Source: Paragordius varius (taxonomy: Eukaryota; Nematomorpha). Taken from it: DNA of 64,000 nt. The notes beneath the pieces were generated by a model, which was not told where the DNA came from, ran no database searches, and saw only the letters and a program-made list of their open reading frames with translations. Below, in pieces: positions 1-12,129 of the stretch; position 1 is the first letter of the stretch; each line of letters opens with the position of its first letter. The DNA lies in the NCBI GenBank assembly GCA_964247055.1, contig OZ176053.1, positions 2,046,001-2,110,000 on the forward strand. Reading direction: 5' to 3'. The position numbers and the translations under genes are program-made.

Positions 1-1
1 A

Positions 2-3000
2 CGTTATCCTGAATGTAAAGTTTGTCTATGGTTCCCTAACGCCGTTAGAAATATCATATTAGAAAATGATCCAGAACATCGATTTTGCAGAGAATGCCCT
101 GGTTTATAAACATAAATTTTTTTTTCTATTATACTGTTGAGAATTTCTTTTTTACAAATATTTATTTATCTGAGTTTCAGTGCAGAGATTTGGTTTTTTA
201 ATAAAAAAATTTATGGTTAAACCATTTTTTATAATTTTTTCAGTCATGATATAAATATATATATAACATTTACAATTCAATTTCACTCTTAAACAACTCA
301 AATTTACCCTTAAACAATTCTAATTCACCCTCAAACAACTCAAATTTACCCTAAAAATATATTATATGTTTTTTAAGATTAAAAATTATCTATATTTTTA
401 AAAAATAAAGTTTTGTTTTAAATTATAATACTGAAAAAATAATAAAATATGCCACAAAGATATATTTTATATTAATAATGAGTTATATTAGTTCGAAAAC
501 ACATAATTTATTTTTAGGGTGAATTTGAATTGTTCAAGGGTGAATTTGAATTGTTTAAGGTGAATATGAATTGTTCGAGGGTGAATTTGAACTGTTCAAG
601 GGTGTTAAATTGTTCGAGGGTGAATTTGAATTGTTCGAGGGTGATCTTGAATTGTTCAAGGGTAAATTTGAATGGTTCAAGGGTGAATTTGAACCGTAAA
701 TGGTATATATTAATTTCATTTTTTACTGTGAAATGGATGAAATTTTATCAATTATTTACCTTAATTATTTTTATAGATGAGAAATATCGCATTATTGTGC
801 TTACACTTAATCCTTTGGAGACACCGGCATATGTGCCTTCAACATATCCCATGTGCCTAGGTTGTGATAATATGTTTCTCCATGCATTCGATATTCAATA
901 TCAAAATTTAACGGGCGGAAATAGGGTCTGTACTACACCTTTGAATAGTACAAGCTCATCAATGTAAATACATTATTTTTACGTCGTTAAGCAATTGATA
1001 TACAGTAAAACTGAAATATTTTAATTACTAAACATAAAGTGTAAAAGATTTATATGATCTAAGAAAACCATATTCGCGAATTTTAATAGTGGGTTTACCA
1101 TGGAGATATAGTTTTAGTTATACATTCGATCCACATATACCATTCAAATTTTACCCTTGAACAATTTTAATTCACCCTTGAACAATTTAGATTCACCATA
1201 AAAATAATGGTTTTTGGGCTAATATAACTCATCATTCATATCTAATATATCTTTATGGCATAGTTTATTAGTTTTCCAGTCTTATATATTAAATTTAAGC
1301 AAAATTACATTTTCATTAACTGTAAAATAAGGTTTTTTAAAAAACACATAATTTATTTTTAAGGTGAATTTGAATTGTTCAAGGGTGAATTCGAATTATT
1401 TAAGGGTGTTTGAACTGTAAATGGTATATATAGATTTGGAGATTTAAGATTTAATATTATAGCTTTGTACATTAAATTAAAATTATTATGAGTTTTTATA
1501 TAAATATAAGTTGCAATCTGATCAAAAATACTTCGGACACGTCTTAGCGGAAGCGCCTTAGAAAAAAGCGCATTGATAATTGGAAAAAAGAGGCCAAAGA
1601 CCTATTTGTGGATGATAAAAAAATTTATGTCTTAAAAGGTTGACGATGAGGACGACCATCAACACATCATCAAAATTCTTGGATTACAATATTTCTTCAT
1701 TTTCTATATTATACCATTTACAATTCAAATTCACCCTTGAACAATTCAAATTCACCCTCGAACAATTCAAATTCACCCTTGAACAATTCAAATTCACCCT
1801 CGAACAATTCAAATTCACCCTCGAACAATATAACTCATATTAATTATATCTTTATGGTATAATTATTTTTTTTTTCAGTATTATTTTAATTTAAAACAAA
1901 ATTTTATTTTTTAAAAATATATAAAAATATAGGTAATTTTTAATCTTAAAAAACATGTTATTTATTTGAGGGTGAAAATTGTTCGAGGGTGAATTTGAAT
2001 TGTTCAAGGGTGAATTTGAACTGTAAATGGTATATAATATACCATTTACACTTCAATTATACCCTAAAACATTTAAATTCACCCTAATATAAATTATGTG
2101 TATTTTTGAGATTAAAAATTATTAATATTTTTTTATATTTTTTTAAAATGAAATAATACTGAAAAAAACTATGCCATATATACATATTTCATATTAACAC
2201 TTGGATACAACACACTCATTTTAGTCCTTCGATTCAAATTGGGGTAGTTGGATACCCTAGACCTGTTTAAAATTAAATACTTTGTATGAAAGCAATCGTA
2301 ACCATGGCAAAATTTTGCACTTATATAACATTATTAAACCGAAATATATAAAAAATTTTATTCAAAAATACTTGATATTACTTATTTTGAGCTAAAACTC
2401 CAAGGTAAAAATTTAGTCAACGTGACATGTGTCAAATTGTAAAATTAAAAAATATTACAAAATAAACCGCTTTTTCTATTTCTATCAATGTTAGATGTAA
2501 TTTATATAAAAAATAAGCTTTAGTTTTACCCTTAAAAATAAATGAAGGCGATATTTGCAAAATTTTTGTAAAATAAAAATGGCGTCGAAGTAGTTTGAGA
2601 TGGAACTTTTTTTTCAAAACAAAATTTTATCAAGATAAATTGGCATATTTATATAATATTTATCAGGATAGAAGCATAAATTTAAATTGGGACCGTTTTC
2701 TTCAGTAGTTTTTTAAAAATTTTAATTTAAATTTAGTCTGGGGTATTTAGATACCCCAATTTGAATCAAAGTGTTAATAATGAGTTATAATAGCCCAAAA
2801 ACATAATTTATTTTAAGGGTGAATTTGAATTGTTCGATGATGAATTTGCATAGTTCAAGGGTGAATTTGAATTGTTCGAGGGTGAATTTGAATTGTTCGA
2901 TGATGAATTTGCATTGTTCAAGGGTGAATTTTAATTGTTCCAGGGTGAATTTGAATTGTTCAAGGGTGAATTTGAATGGGTGAATTTGAATTGTTCAAGG

Positions 3001-5099
3001 GTGCATTTGAATTTTAAATGGTATATATGTGATACATCAATACTGATAATTTTTAAAACCTTTACATTAGAAACACAAATACGGTACAATTATCAAACGC
3101 CCAAGATATCATTATTGATTTAGAATCGGATCCCGAGTTAGATCAATTGCTTATAAATGGTATAATATACATCATCAATCATGTAACTAATTATTTTATT
3201 ATACAATAATTTTAACTCATGCTATTTTACTCTAAGAAGCTGTCGGTTAAAAAATTGTTTAACTTAAATGGAAAAATGTTGTTTTATTATAGATTCAAAT
3301 AGCAGTGTAGCAAAGAAATCTAATGACGTTACACATTTTCCAACCATTAATGCGCCATCGTTTACACCCTTTTTTGTTGAAACTAAAAACGTTGGTAGCG
3401 GAAAAATGGTAAAAACTCAAACTAAAAGTGTTAAACCAATTTTTACTTCAGCCGTAAAAAGATTTTCCTCCCAATCCTCAATAAATTCTTTTAGCAATAT
3501 TCTCAACAATGCTAAAAATGATAATAAGCCCATTTTGTGTAATTGTAAGAAATCACCCTTACTCCTTACAACCAAGAAGGGCCCTAACAAAGGACGCCAG
3601 TTTTATAAATGCGCTAATCCCACGGAAAATAAAAAGTGCAATTTTTTTAAATGGGCCGATGATGGAATCGGTACATATATTTATTTATCAAAAAAATTAT
3701 TTTATTAAACTGTTTTCCCTTAGAAATGAATTTGGAGTTTGTTTAATTATATTGCTGGCTAAAATAGTTACACTAATATATTTTTTAGTTTTAAGAAACC
3801 ACTATACTTTAACAATCGTTTCAAGCAGTCAAAACTTTTTCTTATTAATAAACATTTTCTTACCTAATCTAATTGTGCATACATTGGAAATCGTTGAGAA
3901 ATTAACTTTTTGAATAAGTGCCAACACGTTTAAATTGATTGGGAATAAATAAATTTAGAATATAATATTAATTTTATTTTTTTTATTTGACTCAAATTTA
4001 TTTGGCAGAAAATTCATCACCATCTGCTTCAAGGAGTGTTGGGAGCGCCCTTAATAACACAGACCCCATATTTAATGCCTCATACAACAATATAAGAAAA
4101 AATTTTAATGGTAATAACCGCTTGGAATTTCAAATATGTTAAATAAGGCATTTTACGCTATATATTTTGTTATATACATATATTTACAATATAAATTCAC
4201 CCTTGAACAATTCAATTTAGTCTTGAAATTCAAATTCACCCTAAAAATAATTTATGTGTTTTCGGACTATTATAACTCTCATTCATATGTAATATATCTT
4301 TATGGCCAAGCTTATATATAAGTTTTTCAGTATTATATTAATTTTAAGCAAAATTTTATTTTTTAAAAATATAAAACATATAAGTATATTTTAATCTAAA
4401 AAAAACAATTTATTTTTAGAGTGTTGAATTGTTCTAGGGTGAATTTGTGTAAATGTTATATTTAATTAATGGTGATTTTTAAAATTAATTTACATTATTT
4501 AGTTAAAACTAAATCTCAATCTTCTCAAGTTTTGTGTGGTTGTCAAGAACCTGCCGTTTTAAGAACCGTTGTTAAGGATGGCCCAAACAAAGGTAACTAT
4601 TTTATAGAGATTTATACATTTTAATATATCAGTCAATTTTCCTTTTTAACAGACGCTATTTTTTTAAAAAATATTTTCGAAATTTCGACATTTGTTCAAC
4701 TATTAATAATTGTCATAAAAATGCAATTAATCTTTTTTTTGCATGAAAAAAAACTACATAAAAAGTTTATATAACATAAAAAGATCTCTTCGCAATTTTT
4801 TTAATAATGTTTTTATTAATTTTTTAAGTTTGCATACGCTTTTTAATTCAATATAGTATCAAATTATTTAATTTTTCAAAAATCCGCATATAAATTTTTA
4901 ATTTAATACATATATAATTACAATTTAGTATGATTGTACATAGTTTATGAATATATTAACTTATCTAATTGATCTATTTTCATTTATGCTAAATAACCTT
5001 TATTCATAATTATCCCTAGGTAAGACATTTTATACCTGTTCAAAGCCCAGAGAAAGTCAATGCAATTTTTTTCTTTGGGGAGAAAGCGATCGGAACTAA
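2..5099 (+). CDS. TOP3A: DNA topoisomerase III alpha, C-terminal part (gene runs off the left edge)
   Basis: Type IA topoisomerase that decatenates DNA with the BLM helicase; only the C-terminal zinc-finger region lies here. Exons: 2-101, 777-963, 3071-3159, 3293-3670, 4009-4110, 4503-4592, 5020-5099, all GT-AG with matching phases, about 341 residues in all. The first exon carries a C4-type finger start (RYPECKVCLWFP, then FCRECP) that continues over the splice into YRIIVLTLNP and CLGCDN, as in animal TOP3A. Exon 4 encodes a complete GRF zinc finger (CNCKKSPLLL, GPNKGRQFYKC, CNFFKWAD). Exons 6 and 7 together encode a second GRF finger (CGCQEPAVLR, GPNKG split over the intron, then CNFFLWGE), followed by the stop. 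The terminal CCHC knuckle found in human TOP3A is absent. A poly(A) signal AATAAA follows 48 bases after the stop. Catalytic domains lie outside the window. Identification is firm from the paired GRF fingers. Confidence 0.92.
264..705. mobile_element. Foldback MITE family A, copy 1 (TOP3A intron 1)
   Basis: Inverted-repeat element with degenerate TACCATTT-type ends. The left side has several and the right side about nine copies of a 21-bp iteron (core TTCAAATTCACCCTTGAA and its complement). The centre is the A+T-rich core shared by all family A copies, with the conserved stretch around ATAATGAGTTATATTAG. Non-coding; a translated reading of the right iterons gives the heptapeptide NCSRVNL repeated, and this reading is open into TOP3A exon 2. 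Confidence 0.85.
1138..1426. mobile_element. Foldback MITE family A, copy 2 (TOP3A intron 2)
   Basis: TACCATTC at the left end and AAATGGTA at the right end, two or three 21-bp iterons per side, and the common core with ATATAACTC and TTTATGGCATAG. It is flanked by TA on both sides. Confidence 0.85.
1712..2032. mobile_element. Foldback MITE family A, copy 3 (TOP3A intron 2)
   Basis: Well preserved: starts TACCATTTACAATTC and ends CTGTAAATGGTA, TA on both flanks. It has five iterons on the left and three on the right. It abuts copy 4 within a few bases. Confidence 0.9.
2040..3023. mobile_element. Foldback MITE family A, copy 4, split by a TTAA element
   Basis: Left part 2040-2197 and right part 2774-3023 together make one family A element; 2198-2773 is a TTAA-flanked MITE inserted in the core. 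The right side holds about nine iterons, one of the longest arrays in the window. The uninterrupted core of other copies reads TATTAATAATGAG where this one reads TATTAA, insert, TTAATAATGAG. Confidence 0.9.
2198..2773. mobile_element. TTAA-flanked MITE, 576 bp, inserted in a foldback element
   Basis: Ends CACTTGGATACAAC and (complement) CACTTTGATTCAAATTGG, each flanked by TTAA. Subterminal GGGGTA/TACCCC blocks are shared by all copies. The TTAA duplication is directly shown because the host element is known from other copies. TTAA targets are characteristic of piggyBac-type transposases, but no transposase is present, so the superfamily is an inference. Confidence 0.9.
4178..4459. mobile_element. 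Foldback MITE family A, copy 5, degraded (TOP3A intron 5)
   Basis: Degenerate ends (TATATTTACAATATAAATTC and GTAAATGTTA) around the common core with TTTATGGCCAAG; only one or two recognisable iterons per side. It fills most of the 392-nt intron between TOP3A exons 5 and 6. Confidence 0.75.
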
Positions 5100-5146
5100 A
5101 CTTACAATATTAAATTTGTTGCAAACAAAATTTTTGCATATTATTT

Positions 5147-5152
5147 AATAAA
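5147..5152 (+). promoter_or_regulatory. Poly(A) signal AATAAA downstream of TOP3A
   Basis: Canonical hexamer 48 bases after the TOP3A stop codon. A second AATAAA occurs at 5221. In DNA this A-rich such hexamers also occur by chance, so the assignment rests on position. Confidence 0.5.
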
Positions 5153-7105
5153 TACTACAGTCAAATAATATTTATATGGCAGATTTTAACATTAAAATGG
5201 TGATTTTATCTTAAGTTATAAATAAACTTTTTTGGATATATATTTAAGTTTTATAACTTATTCATCCAAATTAAAATTTAAAATATAAAAAAAAAAAGTT
5301 AATTTTTAAGAAAAAAAACTATCTATAATTGGCTACCATATATATATATATATAACACCACTTAATGGCTGGTTAAATGTTTGTAACACAAAGATATCTA
5401 CGGCTATTAAATAGCCAAACAGGTGGTCAAAAATTAATGCAAAAATGGCGCATATTCACAATGTCTGATTATTCTTTAACATAAGAAAACTATTTCTTAC
5501 TTTGGGAAGGGTTTTTTTATATCGAACCTTAATATAAAGGCTAACGCCATAATTTTATATGCTATAACACTATAAAATTTAAAACTATGCCTTTATCTAA
5601 TAGCATTTATATTTATTTATCCATATTTGTGACATGCGTATTACTATGTATCTTTAAATTTCATAATGGGATTTGTGTTTCTTTACAAATATATATATAT
5701 ATATATATAATAAAAATAATGACATAGAGAATAAAATTATTCGGAACTTGTTTTGTTGAAAAATCTGTAAAATATATAAAAAAGATATTATTACATGTAA
5801 TAATCTTCTTAAACTTCTCATATTTTTATATTTTTACGCCTATATTTAAATAAATTAGAAATCATGAAATTGATAAATTTATTTAGATTCCAATGTTCCA
5901 TTCAAGGAATTATAATTCTTGACTACGGCACCAGGATATTTTTATTAAAAATAATGAAAATCTTTATATTCTTATCTTATATTGTCGTTTTATTATTTTT
6001 ATATTTAATTGATTAATTTTAATTTCGGCCATAAAAAGCTCTATGTAAGGAATTTTCTTATAATTATACCTAAAATTATAAAAAAGAGATAAAATTTTCA
6101 TCATAAATTTGATTTTATTCTTAAAATTTTTATTGGAGAAAGATATTATTTAAATTAATTATGCCATTTATGAAGTTCTGAAAAATAATTTTTATTATAA
6201 TATAATTACCGGATACATTTATTTTCAAGATTTGACAATTTGAGAGATAAAGGTGAACCAAGATATATTAGGTTTATCCCATTTCATAATACAACTCGAC
6301 AATTCCATATATAAAGGATCGATTTTTTCGAATTTCTAATGTAATTAATTTATTTATCTATAATATGTTTGAACAAAGTAATTTGTAAATTTTAAAAATG
6401 AAATTATCTAATATATTGAAAATCAATAAAAAAATAAGTTTATACACATCTTTATTAATTAACTTTTAAAATTAAACACGAATTTTTATTTATACAATTT
6501 TAATAATTTTATTAAAACACTATATATATAGTGTGGCAAATTTAGGGTCAGAAATGTGATTTTTAATATTTGTATTTTTGGATAAAGAAATTCTTTAGAG
6601 CGTTCAGAATCGGGAAAAAAATTAGGAATCACTTTCAGGAAACTCATTAACTGGCTATGGACAAAATATTTAAATATTTGTCTTAATTAAAAATATAATT
6701 TTAGGTAAATAATTTAATAGCATATCCTGCCTTTATTTATATGTTAAAGATTTGACATAAGATATTGGCATCGTATCAGAAGTAATATATATATCTTTAA
6801 AAACACTTTTATAAGTATAATCTGCTTATTTTTTTATTTAAAAGTTAACCAAAAGCTAATATTAATAATTTAGGGGAACCATTATATACATTAATACCCT
6901 TAGAGTATAACATTCAATAAAGTTTAAGAAAAAAATTGTGTAATCAGATTTTACTTTTTATTTCATTGGACGTAATATTTTATATAAAATGTAAAGTTTT
7001 AAACATATATAAATGATTAATTGCTCTATAGTACAAAAAATTAGAGGATAACTTTTTTAACTATCAAGTAAAGCGAAATATTCGGTACCTAGTTGCTTAT
7101 ACCTA
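5153..7105. other. A+T-rich spacer between the 3' ends of TOP3A and XRN2
   Basis: No coding exon, RNA gene or clear mobile element recognised. The XRN2 homologue points into this stretch, so its C-terminal exons or 3' UTR may lie here, but the C-terminal third of XRN2 is poorly conserved and I could not pick exons. Short (TA)n tracts occur near 5339 and 5687. Confidence 0.4.
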
Positions 7106-7366
7106 TCAATAATAACACCCTTGAACATTCAAATCGAACAAATCAAATCTACCCTTGAATTTAAATTCACCCTAAAAATAAATGCGTTTTTGAGCTGATA
7201 TAACTCATTATTAATATTTAATATATCTTTATGGCTTAGTTTATATTTTTCAGTATGATTTTAATTTTAAACAATAAAAATACAGGTAATTTTTAATCTT
7301 AAAAAACACAATTTATTTTAGGGTGAATTTGAATTGTTCAAGGGTGAATTCGAAGTGTAAATGGTA
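7106..7366. mobile_element. Foldback MITE family A, copy 6, at the 3' end of XRN2
   Basis: Right end GTGTAAATGGTA is intact, the left end eroded. One or two iterons per side and the core with TTTATGGCTTAG. The right iterons continue the open frame of the last identified XRN2 exon by about 16 residues if its intron donor is not used. Confidence 0.75.
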
Positions 7367-7413
7367 TATTTATATAATGAATAGGCACAAACAATGTAAT
7401 GGAAAAGTAAAAC

Positions 7414-10400
7414 CTTTTCCATAGTTTCTTTGTCATTAATTTTGGAAAAAATTGGATGGTTATCATTAATATACAAGTAGTCATAACTCTGACGGTTTAA
7501 TTTCCTTTCTGACGATGTTAAATGGCGATATAAATCATCTTGGTGCAAAATTTTCAATAATAATTTACTATCAACAAATGGTAAGAGGGCGACCCCTAAA
7601 TGAATAAACATTGTAGATATTATTAGATATTGTAATTATTATAAAGATTAAAAATAGAAATATAAAACTTGGATACAACAAATTCATTTCCAATTCAAAT
7701 TGGGGTCTTTGAGCCCGCCAGGCTTGTTTAAAATTAAATATTTATTTAAAAATATGGAACAAATTAATAAGTGCAAATGTTTGCACTTATATAACATTGA
7801 TGCACGGAAATATAAGAAAAATATTTGAAAAAACTTTATATTGTTTATTTTAACACAACAAAATTAGTAAACATAACAGATCTGCTTTAGCCAACTATAA
7901 GATGCAAAATACACCACTTTATTTTATTTATATCAATAATTGGTGTAAATAAAAAATTAATTTTAGCGTTTAAATTAAGTAAATTTGATATTTTGCAAAA
8001 ATGTTGTAAAATAAAAATGGGGTTGAAGTAGTTTTATATGAAACGTTTTTTCCAAAACTAGCTTGGCTTGTTTTTATACAGTAGTTTTGAAAATTGTCAA
8101 CTTATACACCCCAATTTGAGTCGAAGGGTCATACTTCAAATAATTTTAAGCTCCACTAATATTTAAAAAATTTAAACAGGTATATTAACATCCGGCCCTC
8201 AATTTGAATATTTATCAAATATAATAACATTTCATAATATGTCTAAAATAGTAAAATTGATATTTCAATGAATTTTCATATAAGTCTTTCCAAATTAATT
8301 ATTTCCTATTACAGTTTTAAATTTGAAATCTAATAAAATTAATGTTCATATATTTTTCAAAATTTTTGAGTCAAAAATGCGGCTAGCGAAGCCATTTGTG
8401 TTGGGCACCCCGACCCATGGTTTAGACAAAAATTATTAGTAAAGAAAACCATATTCATATTTTTTATAATTTTTTTTTTAATGTAACCTTTCGTTTTGGG
8501 TTATGGAATAAGGAAAGCGATTAATACACATGGTAACTTACGTTTAATGATGTGTCTTTATAGATAAAAGTTTTTAAAATAATCAGGCTTCAACACTAAA
8601 TTTTAAGCCAATATAGTTAAGTGTATGTTATTAAGACATGACATACTTTGTGAAACGTATTTGGCGTTGTTGATATCAATCTTATATTTCGTTGGATATA
8701 AATGCTTTATGGGTGAATCTTTGTTTGTCATAAGTTCTCCCCATTTTTCTGGGAGGTAGTCTACATTCAAAGGCGGTAAAATAGCCATAAGTTGTTCAAA
8801 TGGGAGACACTACAATACAAATTATTTGGTCATAAACAGATTTAAGTTTTTTACACATTTGATTGGAAAATTCATAGAATGTTATGTGTATTTTGCTTGC
8901 TTTTCTCAAAAGGTTTTATGTTTTACAAAAATTGTACCGTTTTTAAGATTGCTGAATCGTTACCGTTTTTAAATATAATGTTGGTAAAAAAATTTGAAGT
9001 TTCTACGGTAGATAAAAAAATTTCAAAAACCAAATTTAAAGTATAAATTAGTTTAATATCGATAATAATATATGTAAATTTCATACAGGTCGTGTATTTG
9101 GCTCAAACGTGTAAGCGGCTCGATGATTGATATAGCGAAAATCTGAGGCAAATGGTGCATAGTAATATGGGTAATACCATGTCCAGCAGGGACAACCTTG
9201 AAAGTATAATAGGAGGACCCAGCAAAGACCTTTAGTGTAAGCTTCGGCCTAGTCATATAAACATGCCATTTAAATTATAATCTTTCTTAAATATATCCAA
9301 ATTTGAGTGGGTAACGACGAGGGTTTGTAATGTAAATGATATTAAAATCGTCGTATAATTTTTTATAAAAAAATGCACATTTGGTTATTTTATATAACAA
9401 CGGTTTAGTTATGATCCTTCTTTCATTTGTCCACTAACGGTTCTTTTGTGATTTTTTCCTATATAAATAGTATCAACCATGAATTTGTTCATTTTTTAAT
9501 TAAATTTTTTATCTTATATTATATATATTTTTATTAACTAATCTCCTGATGCCTATGCAGAAAATTTAAGAATTAATAAATTTATATTTCCTTTTTAGGT
9601 TATTTTACGACGATTTTAACATCATTTATATTCAAATTATTTAATTTGCCGTGTATAATATTAAAAACATAAAACATGCATAGTTTTACTTAATAATGGT
9701 AACTAAATTGTATTATGACTTACAACTTTTGCATTTAAGCTATCTTTGCAGAGTCCTTCAAATTTTTGGGAATAATAACGTTCCTTATAATTCGGGGCCC
9801 AAAATCTACAAAATTACAATTTTCATATGTTAGATATAAGTATAAATATTTATGTAAAAAAGATGGCTTTATATAGCATTTTCAAATTGTTAGAATTTTA
9901 AATCTAAAAATATCAGAGGTACTTTATAGCTATAAAATGATTTTTACGGTAAAAATATGGCAAATATATATATATATATATATATATATTTGAAATAAAA
10001 GCCTATAAATCATATATGTATTTCTCCACGCCAACAAGTTTAATCGTATGTTTTTTTGTCTCCTTTACCGTAGTAATGTTAAAAGTTAATAACAATGGTT
10101 ATTAAATCTTCACAATCGAAAAAAGTTTTGAAAATAATGCGTTTTAAAAATCAACTTTGGAGTTTTATCGCTCTAAATGAAACGTGCCGCCGGTTTATTT
10201 TTCAATATTGGTTTAAAAAACCATAATTTTTATAAATTAAATACGAACCCATGTTTGGCGCTCTATTCAAGTAGTAATTACAAATATATCAACCAACAAA
10301 ACGTATAAAATAAAAGACAAATATTTTTTTGAAGTGACAACCATACTTTTAAACCTTGATATTTTCCATATAAACTATATAATTAAATTTTGGAATTATT

Positions 10401-12090
10401 TCTCTATTTTAATGGGCGACCCATAAAGAAAAATTATATTTAAAAGAATTAGGGTTTATATGATAGTCTTTTGGAAAAAAAGGTCTAATTTTTACATTTC
10501 GTCCGTATAATTTCAATTTTACTCTTTTATATATATACATTACCTAACATCATATTTGGGATTGATTTCTGTCAAATCTTCCTTTCGTTTAACCAATATT
10601 TGTTTCAGTTTTCCCGAATAATAAGGCTCATTATTATTACTCCCTTTTTTCTATATTTACAAAGATGTTAGTTAAAAATATGTTGTTAAAAATTAAACGA
10701 ATAAATTTGTCCGTATAAAAACAAAATATCTATTTTGTAATAATTTACATTAGCTGAGGTATATTCATCGTTTCCACTGTTTAGAAATTTTCTTGGTTCT
10801 TTAATCGTCATTGAAGTAAAAGATTCCAATAATGGTAGAAACTCTTGCTCTCCACCGCTCATAATTCTTTCACTGCAAAAGTTACGTTTCAAAATATAAA
10901 GAAATATTCATTAATTATATTTGAAATATTATCAATATAACAATTAATACGAAATGATAATTTTGTATAAGTATCATTACTTCGGTATTTAAATGACTAA
11001 AAGTCTGTATATTTACATGTCTATTCACATTTATGAAATTTTTTAATTTTATTAGTTAAAGAATAGATTGTGATTGTGAATAAAAAAATATAATGGCGCT
11101 TGTTTGCATAGTATTAATTTAACACTTCAATACCTTTTCATTTTTTTGTCCTCGTTTACTTGGGGTAATTTTATATTCCAGAAGAGCTCAAATATTAAAA
11201 GAAGTTATTTTAGTTAAAATTTCTTTTTCAAACATTCTTCTTATCTATTAGATAAAAAAAGTTTATTTCAGTTTTATGACTTCTAGAGTCTAAAATTTGG
11301 CAAATCAAAATGATTGAAACATATAGCTGATATTAAAATTGAAAAAATATCAAGTTTTTGCTGGTAAAATGTAACCTAAAAGCTTTTTAGATTTAATTAT
11401 TTACATTATACGTTTATTTTCAATTGTTTTAGTGTTAGAGCTTATATATTAAGTTTAAAAATTCACAAACTCTCATATTGTGCTAAATATTTTTGATAGA
11501 TACTAAATTTTAAAATTTAAATAATTATTTTCATTTGGGTGTTAGACAATGTTTATTATTTTTATCTTCTAAACCCATTTTTGCTATTTATAAAAGGTAT
11601 GTCATTTTTATAATAAACTGTAATGTGAAAAGAATCAACATTTTAAATAAAAAAATCATCAATCAAACTTTTGGACTATGTTTTTATTGTTGTATCTTAT
11701 TTCACGATTGTGCCTTTGCTCAAAGATCTTATCTTCCATGTATCCAAATTTAATGAGAATGCCGCGCATAAAATATACATCTAAAACGCCATTATGTGTT
11801 AAATATCCAGCCTATATATTAATTAAAAAAATTAAATTAGCTAAATTTAAATGGTTACAGTATATATATTTGTCGAAATAATCCTTAAACCCGATTCGTA
11901 ACGTCGTCAGAGGTGTGTTATCAGTAAATGATTATATATTTTATTCATAGCCATTAAAGTTAAAATACTAAATGCAATTTGTGATTATATCCGACTATGT
12001 TTTATAATAGTAAAGTGTTAACCCGAGTATCTAAGATTTTCAGGTATATGTTGACTAATTTATCCAATGCATTCTCCCTAAATAAAATTT

Positions 12091-12129
<39 letters not shown>

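Noticed and set aside
530-775. Long open frame with a seven-residue repeat as a repeat protein
   Set aside because: It is the translated iteron array of a foldback MITE; the frame is kept only because the unit is 21 bp.
1640-1843. Open frame of repeated EQFKFTL
   Set aside because: Left iterons of foldback copy 3 read in the other orientation.
264-3023. CRISPR-like array, because of regular short repeats with variable bases
   Set aside because: The repeats are tandem without unique spacers, inverted between arms and in an animal genome.
3509-3913. 134-codon frame overlapping a TOP3A exon
   Set aside because: Shifted-frame shadow of the GRF zinc-finger exon; it has no known motif.
9965-9990. 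(TA)n tract as a promoter TATA region
   Set aside because: Simple dinucleotide repeat inside an XRN2 intron.
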